Assembly: GCA_029891345.1 (NCBI GenBank)
Contig: CM056995.1
Location: 214,961,547-215,025,546, forward strand
Origin: Dryococelus australis
Taxonomy: Eukaryota > Arthropoda > Insecta > Phasmatodea > Phasmatidae
DNA: 64,000 nt
Reading direction: 5' to 3'
Shown one piece after another: positions 12,896-23,652 of this stretch. The stretch's first letter is position 1. The number at the start of each line of letters is the position of its first letter. The notes beneath the pieces were generated by a model that was given only the letters and a program-made list of their open reading frames with translations, ran no database searches and was not told the DNA's origin. The translations under genes and the position numbers were made by a program.

Positions 12896-13880
12896 GTCTA
12901 CAATCACACTGAAATAATATATTGTCATATGTACCTGCGTGTTTACTTTTGAGGCGAACGAGTATTTGGGTTTTCTCAGAGTACTCCCATAGTTTTTTTA
13001 TTTCAAATTTAGTTCAGAGGCCTTGTTGTAGTACAAGACGGGCTCCTTAAAAGCACAGTACCTTAGATGTTTCTCCAATCAGATGGATAATTCAGAATGT
13101 GTTTCGTAAAATGATTAGTATGTGTAAGTTTGTACAATGAATTAATGGTTCTTGTAAAATTTAGCGAAATGCATCGCAAAGGGGCAACTTGCCTCTGGGC
13201 ATCGAAGATACTGGCGAATGTGCATATACCTGTAAAGGTGAAGTGCATTTCTCATCAGTACCTCGTTACCAGGTTTGCTGCAAGCAGACCTCTTGTGTCT
13301 TCGGTACATGTCCTCTAAGGTGTAGTTACCTACATAGCCTGTCCTGCACAGTGTGTCGGTGTAATGTCACGATATTTTCGCACAAGGAAAACACGAGTGT
13401 GAACAGCGAGATGCATAAAATTCTGTAACCTACAACAAAGTTGCATATATCGAGATGCATATACAGGATAAGTCATCAGCTCTGCAACAAACGGCGAGAG
13501 GACGTTACTTACAACATTTCAGTTAGAAAATGTCTGACAACTAACGCCAGGAAACCACTCCTAAGGGCAGGAAACCCTTGTGATGATGGGGTTGCAATTA
13601 TAAACATTATTTAATTACACTGAAACCATGTGATTTTAAGGGATGAATTTATATAGGCATGCCAAACAATTCAGTCACTGTAACATGCAAGTACCCATGT
13701 TGACCTACCGCATACTCTACATAGTAAAATAGGGGTTGCGACCCCTTCTTCAAATAGTGAAAAAAAGGGTCTTCGTACATTGTTACGTAAATTATGAACA
13801 CGGCCAAATAATTACCATTGTAAGATGTAAAAAATGGTCCTCTTGGTAAAAAAAAATAACCTCCGACGAATGGTTTACGA
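12511..13880. other. Non-coding flank with a TA/GA microsatellite
   Basis: A (TA)n(GA)n microsatellite lies at 12850-12894. A roughly 40-bp stretch at 13255-13300 (GTACCTCGTTACCAGGTTTGCTGCAAGCAGA) resembles 42838-42880 next to a zinc-finger fragment. A small palindrome AGGGGTTGCGACCCCT is at 13731-13746. No gene is recognised. Confidence 0.4.
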
Positions 13881-13953
13881 GAAAATAGACCTCCAAGATA
13901 TTAAATGCCTCTTAAGCATCACGTGGCGTTTAATATCTTGAAGGTCTGTTTTC
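13881..13953. repeat. Imperfect hairpin, 29-bp arms
   Basis: The arm at 13881-13909 and its reverse complement at 13925-13953 match at 26 of 29 positions around a 15-nt loop. The three mismatches are all transitions that keep G-U pairing possible in one RNA strand. It may be a tiny foldback element or a decayed pre-miRNA-like hairpin. Function is unknown. Confidence 0.6.
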
Positions 13954-14274
13954 CCGCAAATTAATTGAATAACACAATGCCTGTGAATAAAATAGTTTTA
14001 TTTTATGTTTACCTAATTTGGCAGAGTAAAATTTAAATTTAAAAGCACAATTACAAATTAAATTAAATATTGCATAGAGTACCATAATATCATATGTACG
14101 ATTATATAAAAATATGTAAACATTGCTTTTTTTTAAATATTGATTGTATAAATTATGCAGGTAGTAAAGTTCCGCTTCATGCATGTAGGTATACTGCTAA
14201 TTGGAAAAATAATTCTTTAAATAGGAAGGAAATTCCAGATTTTCTACTGCCTATAAAAAATACGTGTGTGGAAA

Positions 14275-14352
14275 GCTCGCCTGGCAGCTGAATCGGCAAC
14301 TCGCGCCTGGCAGCAGAATCAATAACTCGCCTGGTGTTGAAATCGATAATCC
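14275..14352. repeat. Three-unit short tandem repeat
   Basis: Three degenerate units of about 26-28 bp built on CTCGCCTGGCAGC.GAATCG. Non-coding. Confidence 0.6.
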
Positions 14353-15607
14353 CCATGCGTCGAAAACGTAATAAAATATGGAGGGTGACAACAGCACCAC
14401 ATACACTTTATTAACATCGCGAGATCACCAGCTCGTGTGGTGGTTAAATCGTGGCAATAGCTTTATCTAGGTGTTGAAAAAGGAAAGAAAACTCAAACGC
14501 AAACGAGTATGTATGAACGCAATCACGTACACACATTTAATGCAATTAAACCTTCCAAACCAAATCTACAACGATTACGTGAAAACGTTATGGAAGACGT
14601 AAAGACAGAATGAATATTTATGTCGCACCGTAAAATAGTCCAAAAAAGACGCAACTCAAATATAGAAAATATTTTTATTGGTTTTATTAGTTTATGCGTG
14701 GTTTTTACATATGATACACGTTCAGCTGTAATTTGGTACACGTTGCTTAATTGATAAATCAGTCAAAAAAACAAATCGCTAAAAAATGGCTAATGAAATG
14801 AAATGGTTGATGAATTAGTGGAAAATGTCATCGAATCGATAAGAGAAGGAAAACTGGAATTTTTTCAAGTGACTGTTGAATAATTCAGGTACTGCCGACT
14901 GATTTAAAAAGTGAAATTTTCACTGATTCAGATTTAAGAGTGTAGCTGAGCTATAAACACGGTTGCTCTCGGTTGAGTCCCCTCTTACGCACACGCGCAC
15001 AGAGCCCCTCCGCACGTCAAAACCCTGGGAGGTCACCTCACCAGAGTGCGCATGCGAGTACGAAAGCCCGTGCCCTCTAATATCCTGGACATAATTCAGT
15101 GCCACAGATTCGTGCACTGCACTAGCCAAAACACCAGTGTATTACAAAACTTATCCCTTACATATCCCATCAAAGATGCGCAATTTACGCCAAGATATTA
15201 AGACCTATACGATATATTTTTATCTTAAAGATAATATAGATTGTGTTTATTATAAGTTAATGGATAATGTTCACCGGCAGCAGGGAGTGATACGTGATTA
15301 CTACATGGATCTGTTTTACCACATTTAAATAAATGTTTTGATAAAATGTGAACGAAAGAAATGAACTCGAAGAAAATGCACGGAAAAAAATCTGGAAGTT
15401 AAAAGAATAATGCACATGTAAAGGTAAACTGAGTCCATTAGATATTAGACATTGGACACAATAATTTTTTTTTGTTTTATTTTTTAGCTCATTTTAAATA
15501 AAAATAACATTTAATCTAGTGAAATACGATTTTATGTAGGCCCATATTCTTGTGTATATCATGCAAGTATAGTACTAGTTATTGATAGCCGAGGGGTCTT
15601 ACCGAGA
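14353..15607. other. Non-coding flank
   Basis: No gene, RNA or repeat structure was recognised apart from an AT-rich background and a GC-richer patch at 14940-15130. Confidence 0.4.
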
Positions 15608-15701
15608 ACTACGTATTCACCCAAGACAATGCTCCCAAGACTACGTATTCACCCAAACAATGCTCCCAAGACTACGTATTCACACAAGACAATGCTCTCA
15701 G
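15608..15701. repeat. Three-unit 31-32 bp tandem repeat
   Basis: Three successive units of ACTACGTATTCACCCAAGAC followed by AATGCTCCCAAG; the middle unit lacks one base and the third has CACACAAG. Clearly a recent minisatellite. Confidence 0.85.
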
Positions 15702-16140
15702 CCATAAAGGCCTAAAGACAAAACTACGGGTGCTATCCAACCTGCCCATTGGGAATTGGGGGCACATTCTAGACGAAAGAAGATGAATTCACATAATCTC
15801 GAACAAAAATGATTTCAAGAAGGCATTATTATACGAAAAGAGGAAGATGCCTTCAAGAACCCCAGAATCTTAATCAAAACAATTCCGCGAAGTTACAGCA
15901 ATTCATGAAGCAAGACGCGCCACGAAGTATTGAGGTTTTAAAAGACGAACCGTAGAAATGTTTTTATGTATTCCAGATAATATTTGTTTTGGGTTACATG
16001 AAATGTGTTCGTTCTCTTTATTATTGTTCCTACAGAAGAAAAATGTATTTATATTGTGTATGTTTTGTAATTGTCACAGCAATTGAGTGTTAATGTAACC
16101 ATCTTCCTGTATATTTTTTTGCTAGGTATACATTAATATT

Positions 16141-16550
16141 GGTTGTTTACGGTAAACTGAGCACTTCTGAAATCCCTGCTTGAGATATACTTAAATGAAT
16201 ATTGTATATTCTTCCAACATATATAAAATTATAATTGCCTTTGACCTGATAATTAATGCGTCGGTCAAGTGAAACTGTGAAAAATATTATTAGAAAAGTA
16301 AATATCGTACAAATTTGATAATTTTTACGCCTTTATTAATGTTAAAGAAATCTAAGCAGAAGAAATAATTTCAAAACCTACAACACTTTTAATTCAACAT
16401 TAAGACAAGAAACCACTTTTCTTCATTCGTTACCAACTTAACTGCGGGCGCATTCCTGTCAGTGTGCGCTTAAAATATGTATATGTAGTTAGGGAAAGTA
16501 ACTTTTTTTTTGCAAGGTTGATTTCAAAAGTACTCTCTTCAACTCGGTCT
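16141..16550 (+). mobile_element. GGTAAA-GTGAGCAC MITE, long copy
   Basis: Begins GGTTGTTTACGGTAAACTGAGCACTTCTGAAATC and ends AGGTTGATTTCAAAAGTACTCTC..., an inverted match over the first 30 bp. The interior carries no coding capacity. It is the longest of four copies seen in this window and aligns internally with 8811-9045 and 11906-12228. Confidence 0.7.
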
Positions 16551-16574
16551 GTGGAAAGACAGATACTTTCTCGA

Positions 16575-16815
16575 GCGGGGCAGCGGTGGCTGAGCGATTA
16601 ACACGCTCGCCTCCCACCAAGGCCGGGTTAAATACCCGGCCGGGTCATCGGATTTTCGCAATTCGGAATCGTGCCGGACGATGCCGTTGGTCGGCGGGTT
16701 TTCTTGGGGATCTCCCGTTTATCCCGTCCCTTCATTCTGGCGCCTCTCCATATTAACCTTAATCACCATCATCGGCTCTCAAGACCTCGCTGTTAAGAGA
16801 CGCCCAAATCTCTTC
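16575..16815 (+). mobile_element. tRNA-derived SINE
   Basis: The head reads GCGGGGCAGCGGTGGCTGAGCGATTAACACGCTCGC, with an A-box-like TGGCTGAGCGA, and has a B-box-like GGTTAAATACC about 40 bp later, spaced as in a tRNA gene. A body follows with GTGCCGGACGATGCCGTTGGTCGGCGGGTTTTCTTGGGGATC. A second copy of the same family lies inverted at 58480-58757 (TGCCGGACAATGCC..GGT..GCAGGTTTTCTCGGG). It ends about 90 bp before the exon 1 ATG, so it may contribute to the promoter or 5'UTR. Confidence 0.8.
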
Positions 16816-16902
16816 GCTCACTCGCTCACTTTCTCGAGCCGCTGTAGCACGTGTGTGGGTGTGGTTGTGTGTGGCAGGCAGAAGACGCCGCCCCGGCAGC
16901 AC

Positions 16903-17099
16903 ATGAGGTTCGTGGTGACGGTGCTGTTGGGGGCGGTTGTGCTGGCCACGACGTGCCTGGCGGTGGGGCTGCCGCCCATGCTGGCCCGCCCCCGTAGCGA
17001 CGACCCTCTGCTGCCGCCGCCGCCCTCAGACTCCAGGCTCGGCAAATACATCCGTGGTGCGATCAGTGCAGATACCGTCGTCTGCCCCTCCGTCGCCAG
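16903..17099 (+). CDS. Ggt: Gamma-glutamyltransferase, coding exon 1 (N-terminal anchor)
   Basis: This is the first coding exon of a gamma-glutamyl transpeptidase, the membrane ectoenzyme that transfers or hydrolyses the gamma-glutamyl group of glutathione. The exon encodes 65 codons plus 2 nt. Residues 2-27 (RFVVTVLLGAVVLATTCLAV and on) form one hydrophobic segment, fitting the family's N-terminal signal-anchor. A proline- and acid-rich linker follows, then KYIRGAISADTVVCPSVA, matching the family's GAVSTD...CS.IGR stretch. It ends at a CAG|GTACGC donor in phase 2, which joins exon 2 in frame. The ATG at 16903 was chosen because the hydrophobic segment starts there. The frame stays open upstream to an ATG at 16681, but that part is SINE sequence. 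A weak acceptor-like AG lies at about 16879, so a 5'UTR exon may exist upstream. A MITE starts 18 bp after the exon. Confidence 0.88.
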
Positions 17100-17117
17100 G
17101 TACGCAATCCTAGTATA

Positions 17118-17283
17118 GGTCATTCACGGTAAAGTGAGCACTTTTGAAAGCTCTCTCATTTGGAATACTAGTCAATAAATATATTGTATTGTATATTTTA
17201 AAAAGGTGGTTAAAGGATAAAATATGACTGAAAGGAAAAAAGTAACTAGGGCTTCGAAAGTGCTCACTTTACCGTGAACGGCC
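17118..17283. mobile_element. GGTAAA-GTGAGCAC MITE, short complete copy
   Basis: A 166-bp element with inverted ends of about 33 bp: GGTCATTCACGGTAAAGTGAGCACTTTTGAAAG on the left and CTTCGAAAGTGCTCACTTTACCGTGAACGGCC on the right. The interior is AT-rich and non-coding. It lies in intron 1, starting 18 bp past the exon 1 donor. No convincing target duplication was found. Confidence 0.85.
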
Positions 17284-17689
17284 TTTACACCTCACCCAAC
17301 TATAGTAGAGTTCGCGCAGGTCTGAGGGAAGGGAGGCAGTGTAGTGGAGGACTCTCCCGAGCGCCTGACGCTGGAGGGAGGGAAACCACGTGATACTGCT
17401 GATGTTATACATATCGTCTATTCGCGGTTTCTTCGCACTTTTGAATCTTACCTGCTTGATAATTTTTGAGACAACATCTCAAATGCTCTACAATAAAATA
17501 AGTATGAAGTTTCGTTGACAAAAACACTTTTTAATGACTTGTTAAGTTATTATTAAAGATGTTTCAAGGCAGGTTGTCAGAGTTAGACTGACGATTTACA
17601 TCTAGTCGTCCGTGGCGAATGAAAGTTTGAGAGCCACTGCTATAGTCCATTCTTGGTTATGTTCAACTTTAATGAAGCCCTGCTAATGA

Positions 17690-17870
17690 TCTACTTTCAG
17701 GCTATTAGTCCAGATTATTTTTTGCACGAAGTGGATAAAGTCTAGAAAATTACACCAAATGGACAACGCACCGCATTTGTGGGCACTAATTTTAATTTTT
17801 TTGCATGAGAACTTTACCAACATACCTATTTCCTCTCTGTTGAATTCGTATTGTGGTGTCTGTAGCGTAT
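17690..17870 (+). repeat. Dispersed repeat family, copy A
   Basis: Shares CTAGAAAATTACACCAA..GGACA.C.CACCGCAT...GAGAACT...ACCAACATACCTATTT with 36420-36570 and, more weakly, 62150-62330. All three copies are on the + strand within introns of the same gene. The class was not recognised. Confidence 0.6.
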
Positions 17871-18129
17871 AGCTACTTACTACTACAGCAATACCCGCGT
17901 AATGGTGCAAAATCTCCGTGTTTTGGGTTGTGTAATATGTAAAGGTGACTTGGCAGATATATAGGCATAGTGGGGTTAGTGTACAAAGAATGCAAATTTT
18001 CCAAAATACGTGTGGTAAGAATATACACACACTTAAATTAAAGTCTGAATTAAATACCAACACTTAAGTCTCCATGTTATGCGTACCCTGAATCAGGAAC
18101 TCTGCAATCAGGATAATAATCCTTCGTTG

Positions 18130-18346
18130 CTCGCTCTCTCGCTCTCTCGCGCTCTCGCTCTCTCGCTCTCTCGCTCGCTCTCGCGCGCTCTCTCTCGCGC
18201 GCTCTCTCTCGCGCGCTCTCTCTCTCGCGCTCTCTCTCTCGCGCGCTCTCTCTCTCGCGCTCTCTCTCTCGCGCGCTCTCTCTCTCGCGCGCTCTCTCTC
18301 TCGCGCGCTCTCTCTCTCGCGCGCTCTCTCTCGCGCGCTCTCTCTC
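18130..18346. repeat. CTCTCTCTCGCGCG minisatellite
   Basis: About 217 bp of near-pure alternation of (CT)n and CGCG, with a main period of about 14-16 bp. The arginine/glutamate-rich and serine/leucine-rich frames on the two strands are products of the repeat, not genes. Confidence 0.95.
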
Positions 18347-18409
18347 ATATTTGACTTACCATGGGAAAGTAAAGAAAAATACCTGATAGTGAATAGCTTA
18401 ACTAACACA

Positions 18410-21059
18410 CTTTAACCAGTCACTGAAAAATAGAAACATCCAACTAGTCTACTAACAGTAAAAATAATCTCCATAAAATATCAGTAATCAATAAGTATTT
18501 AAATATTGTGAGAATTCAGACCATATTTCAGATTACCCTTAAAGACACGGCAATGCTCTTAGTTCAACATACACGAAATATCTGAGAAAGATAGGAATAA
18601 AATACTTGTGAACAAAAATAATTTAATAGTTAAAAGTTGAGAGCAAATTCACATACATTTATGATTGAGAGCAAAATTTACTTACATTTACGTGGCCGCA
18701 ATTGAGGTAGCTCGAACCAGTGATCGACGCCAAAATGAAATATTCCGTCAAATTAATCTTCTACATGACTATTAATAGAAATTTGACACCAATCTGACTT
18801 GGAAGCATAAGTCACCTTGGGGTCTACAGGTTTTGCGTGGGCGTAATTAATAAGCAAGCTTGGGTGACTTTCAATATAGTGTAACTGCTTGACTTCATTT
18901 ACAATAAAAATTTAATCTATACCCATCGTAATTAATTGTTCCATCGGCTAGAAAACGTAATGTTCGACTCGCAGATAATATCTGGTAGAACTACGTCTTG
19001 AAGTTTCGCGATGCGTAGAGTCCTGGGTTCGGTTCCAGCGTCTTCCTTAAATTAAGTATTGCGAGCCTTGGTACGCGTACATTTACAGTTCCTTCTGCAC
19101 CACTCGTATCACTCGCGGGTGGCGAAATAAATTAAATATCAAACGCTTAGGAAGCGCGATCAGACGTTCTTCTTGTCTTCCCTAAAATATTGGCTTCGCC
19201 GTCAGGCAGTCTGCTGACTCAACCCACGGAACTCGCACAAGTTGCCTAGCAAAAATATAAACCCGCGACACGCTCCGCAGCCAGCCTGTCGGTAGAAAAA
19301 CAAGAAGGCTAAACCCTAAAATAGCGGCTTAAGGTGAATCCTCCCTGGTCAGCCAATCACCGTATAACTACCCCAACAAGGATGACCACATCATATCGTT
19401 ACTATGGCAACTATCAACAAGATTACTCAGGTGTACGGCCACTTGACAATAAGACCATTATTACAGAACTTGAAACACTTATAACTTTGCAGATATGTAA
19501 ACATTATAATACACCGGGAAATATCTTACAAATAAATTATGTAGATTGAAAATTAGATGGGAATTAATATTTGTGTGTATCACAATATTAGATGCAAAAG
19601 ATTATTATCTGTTGCTTAAAATCTGCTTGCTAATCAATATGTCTTGTGCATGCGTAGCGACTAAAAAAAACCCGGGCGTTACAGTATTTATTGTAAATGA
19701 CAAATGACAAATTATGGTAAATTAGAGTTAAATTGAATTTTTACATTTTTTTTAACAGAAGTATAAAATGCCTGTGCTACGTGACACATTTAGGAAACCA
19801 CCACACGAATCTTACGTGCGGTGATTTTTCAAAGGCGTTATTCGAAAAGTGCGAGATACTGTTAGTAGGCTATAAACACAGTTACAGGAGAATGTTATAC
19901 AAACAACACAGGCGCATGTACGAAAATAACACATTGGCAAGAAGTGTTACTCTTACTACATTGTAACGTTGCAGTTTTCCAGATGTTATACTTTACCATT
20001 TGTTTTGCGGTTTTGCAGGTATTATATTTATCTATGGTTGCAGATTATTTGGTTTGGTTGACAGTTACAATTATTTCAATATAATTTCCAAATTAAGTTT
20101 TGTTGCCTGATTTTAACTAAGAGCATTTTAATTGTGGTTCATTTGTTGACAGAGATAATTTGTAGGTTATATTAAATTTGTTATTATAGGGTGTATTATA
20201 GGTGTATTGTTCATATATTTCCTAGAGTAGTAAGCATAGTATGTTGTAAATTACGTGAACGAATGGGAATTATCCTGGTTGGCTCTCGTCTCGCCATTGC
20301 TGGTTGGAGGAGAAATTCGGCGCGGTCAGACGATAGCTAATCAGAGAGCAGGTACCAACAGAAATTCCGATGAAGGTCTAATTCGAACGTTTTTTTTTTC
20401 TTTAACAGAACTAATACCACCACCGTAAAAATGGACGTGTGCATAATGCAAATATATTATAACTTTGTAATCTTAATAAGTAAATGATTTAAATGATATA
20501 ATTGTGGCAATATGTTGGGAATTTAAGCATGGATAATTGATATTTATTTATTATTATTATTAATATGATTTGTTTTGATAAGATGAAGTAATAATTGGTA
20601 TAATTTGTTTGAAAAGACGTACGATGAAATAAAAAAAATGGTGAATATCATTACGGATTACTAATTTCACTGAATGTTTACAACTGCGTATTGATTTTGA
20701 CTGAAATGTTACAAGATCTTCAGCAATATTTGTACATTTATATACCATTATAATCCGTTGGTAATAATGTCCACTTTTGATATATTTTCCACACTAGGAA
20801 TTAGATTTCTTCGTTCAATTCTTGGCCATGGTTAAATTAACTTTCCAGAGAAAAAATGAAGTTTCGTCTTATTCACTATTTTGGTGATGTATCGTTACGC
20901 TAATATCAATTAAATGTATTATTCCACAGAGGGGCTGCTCATGCTGGCTGGCGGTGACAAAACTGCCATATTATCTGGCATAAATCTTCAACACACTAAA
21001 AACACTATTTTCGTTGCAATATATGATTTTTAGCCATAAATAAATTGATGGTTAATTAG
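18410..21059. other. Intron 1 sequence without recognised features
   Basis: AT-rich intron. A B-box-like GGTTCGGTTCC near 19030 could mark an old SINE head but no A box is clear. No coding evidence was seen. Confidence 0.4.
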
Positions 21060-21097
21060 CCTAATTTGCAATGGTTCATAAACCATTGCAAATTAGG
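21060..21097. repeat. Perfect 17-bp hairpin
   Basis: CCTAATTTGCAATGGTT at 21060-21076 is followed, after the loop CATA, by its exact reverse complement at 21081-21097. A perfect 17-bp stem is unlikely by chance at a given site, and it may be a cruciform or a small foldback. No terminator role applies in a eukaryotic intron. Confidence 0.8.
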
Positions 21098-21339
21098 TAT
21101 GTTACAAAAATATTTGATATAGTTTTTAATTGTAAATATAATTTACATTGTCGTTAGAATCAATTCAGCAGTATTCTTTCAGGTAAAGTCATTTACTGAA
21201 CTTCACGAAGATTAAATTATTTCTTTGATAATCTAAATATTTAGTAACACAGCATTAGTTAAATACTAAAAACTACAAGGTAGAAAAAAAGTTTTAATAT
21301 TACCCACCACTTTCTTTTTGGTATACGGCATGAGAAGAA

Positions 21340-21500
21340 TGATATTGTAGAGAGTGGTACCAGGGCACAGGCGCCAGGCGCCATTCATGCTCTGTCATTC
21401 TGGTTGGTCGACGGCCATATTGGATCTGGGTGACCCCAACCTTAACCAATGACGTTGACCACATGCCCATTACCTTGAATCCTATTTTTTGAAATTCCCC

Positions 21501-21531
<31 letters not shown>

Positions 21532-21720
21532 ATTAAAAATATATTACAAATATTATTTAAACATATATTTTAAAAACGTACATTTCCGGAGGTTCCTCCT
21601 CCACCTCCACCACCATTGCCGATTTCGTAATTGGTTATTTAATCGGTCAATTACTCGCTTTCGCTAATTAGTAGGCAACCCTCCACCCACTTCCAGCCCC
21701 CTTCCACACACATCATCTAC
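21340..21720 (+). repeat. Degenerate Polinton left-terminus fragment
   Basis: Carries CGGCCATATTGGATCTGGGTGACC, AATGACGTTGACC, an A-run of about 29 nt at 21501-21529, then ACATTTCCGGAGGTTCCTCC and ATTGGTTATTTAATCGG..AATTACTCGCTTTCG. This is the same order as 22220-22640 inside the intact left terminal repeat. It appears to be a second, older terminus lying next to the main element. Confidence 0.5.
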
Positions 21721-22170
21721 TGCCCATTTATTTTTAGTATCGTTCCCTAGAGCACACAGGTAGGTTCAAATATTAGGTAGGTTCAAATATTCCAGTACAT
21801 CAGGTCGCGAAGCATTTCCGAGAAACTTAATCTGTAGCCACCACTGATTTGGGGGGGGGGGGGAAGAAAACAATTTTTTTTAGGAGACGATGCCTCGCAT
21901 ATGTAAGACGCGTCGTTTCCGCGCCAGCAGCGACGGCGGCAGGTATGGGTTGGTACCACGTGCAATATTCACGAATTGGCAGCCGTGCATATGTTGTACT
22001 TTGCTCTTACTGCAACACAAGCTGTCGAAGGCGCGCGGCCACCTGGAGGCTGGGAAATAGTGAGCATCCCGCCTACAGCAGTGACTTCGCATTAGCTAAC
22101 CAGCCTTCGAGTGCTTCGCACTTGAAATATATAATTCTAGCATACATATTTATAATGTCTCACTAGATAC

Positions 22171-23572
22171 AGTAGTAGGGAAATGCTTAGTCTGGCGCAA
22201 GGGGATGGAGGATAGGATTAGCATTCGGGGAGCCGCCATGTTGTTAAGTCACTCGTCCGCCATACTGGAAGTCATTGACCCTTGACCTCGACTACAGTGA
22301 CCTATAACACCAAAACCCCAGAATACCAAAAAAAAATTCTTTGGAAATTTAAAAAAAATTATTACGACACATTTGATTAAAACATTGTTTTAAAATTAAA
22401 AAATCGTTATAAAAATTATTAGAAATTTATTAAAAATAGCTTAAAAATTTATTAATAAAAATTCTTTTCCGATGGTGGCTATTTTCCCTAACAATTTCCC
22501 CTTTTCCCTTAAAATTTTCTTTCTTTCCCTAAAAAAAAGTTTATTAAAAAATCATTTTAGAAATTTATAAAATTTCATTTAAGAAACTTACATTCCCAGC
22601 GGTCCTCCCCTTCACACCATCCCCAGCAGACTGATGCTCATGCCTCCATTCTCCTTACCTATACTCATTTCGCCATCTTGATCTTTTCGTTCGACATTTG
22701 TTTAAACATTCCTGGGGGCCGCCATATTTATTTGTTATCGGAGGCCGCCTTCTTGGTTTTTTAGTTCATTTGTTTATCCATTATTCTCTCACCTTCGCTC
22801 CGCCAATTATTCACTTACATTCGATGGCATATTGGTCCCATCGATTACTCACTTATGTTCGATTAGTTGTGTGTGCTCCACTGATTACTCACCTGTGTTA
22901 GATGCCATATTGGTAGACTTCACTTACATTTAGCCACCATCTTGTTATGCTCTCACTTTCTTAAAAATATTATTTAACACATTTCTTATTAAAAATTTTT
23001 ATAAAAATTTAATTAAAGAACTTTCCGCCATTGCCGCCATCTTGTTAACCATCATTTATTTTTTTTCGTTTGTCATTTGTTTTAGTTTGTCTCTCACCTT
23101 CGACTTATTACTCGCGTCGTTCGACCACATTTGTTCGACTAACGCCAATGTATCTCATTGACAATTAAGTCGGAATGCCACCCCCCCCCCTTCACCAATG
23201 ATTATCATTGGTTAATTGCCCCGCAAATGTTTCTCATTGGCTAATTAGTCACCTCCGTTCCACCCAACCAATCAGTGTTCACTCGGCAAGAGTCCACCCC
23301 CTCTTTCCACCAATTAGTCCCGTTCTCCACCCATTGGTTACCTCCATTTCACCCCTGTCAATGCTTCCCATTGGCTAATTACTCTCTTTCGTTAGATACC
23401 CTATTTTACCATTCTCTAATTACTGCACCAATGTTTCCCATTGGCTGTTTACTCACATTCGCTCGACTGTCGGCAAGCCTCCACCACCTCGCTTCGACTC
23501 CGCCAATCTCTCCGATTGGCTTTATATGATGCGTACCCGAGGGCCTCTGGGAAAAGTCGTACCTCGCTCTTA
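22171..23572 (+). repeat. Left terminal inverted repeat of the Polinton-like element
   Basis: It matches, inverted, 32370-33740. The outer 150 bp contain GAGCCGCCATGTTGTTA and AGTCATTGACCCTTGACCTC, the middle is AT-rich, and the inner ~500 bp is an array of CCCATTGGCTAATTACTCAC-type units of about 40-60 bp. The inner limit is taken where similarity ends, near AAAAGTCGTACCTCGCT. Confidence 0.85.
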
Positions 23573-23652
23573 TAAATGTACGCATGTTGCCCAAGTTACC
23601 ATAAAATCCTTTCATCCGTTTTGGCATTCGTAAGGGTGCGTTCGTTCGGCTA

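Noticed and set aside
13189..13428. Cys-rich 79-codon frame near a repeat shared with the 42.8-kb zinc-finger fragment
   Set aside because: Cys spacing does not fit C2H2 fingers, and only about 40 bp are shared; no gene is supported.
15608..15701. Short direct repeats that could suggest a CRISPR-like array
   Set aside because: Units abut with no unique spacers, and the genome is eukaryotic; it is a minisatellite.
16681..16902. Upstream in-frame ATG extending the transferase N-terminus
   Set aside because: The extension is SINE sequence and would bury the signal-anchor; kept as an observation but not used as the start.
18064..18408. Arg/Glu/Ser-rich and Ser/Leu/Ala-rich frames on opposite strands
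   Set aside because: Both come from the CTCTCGCGCG minisatellite.
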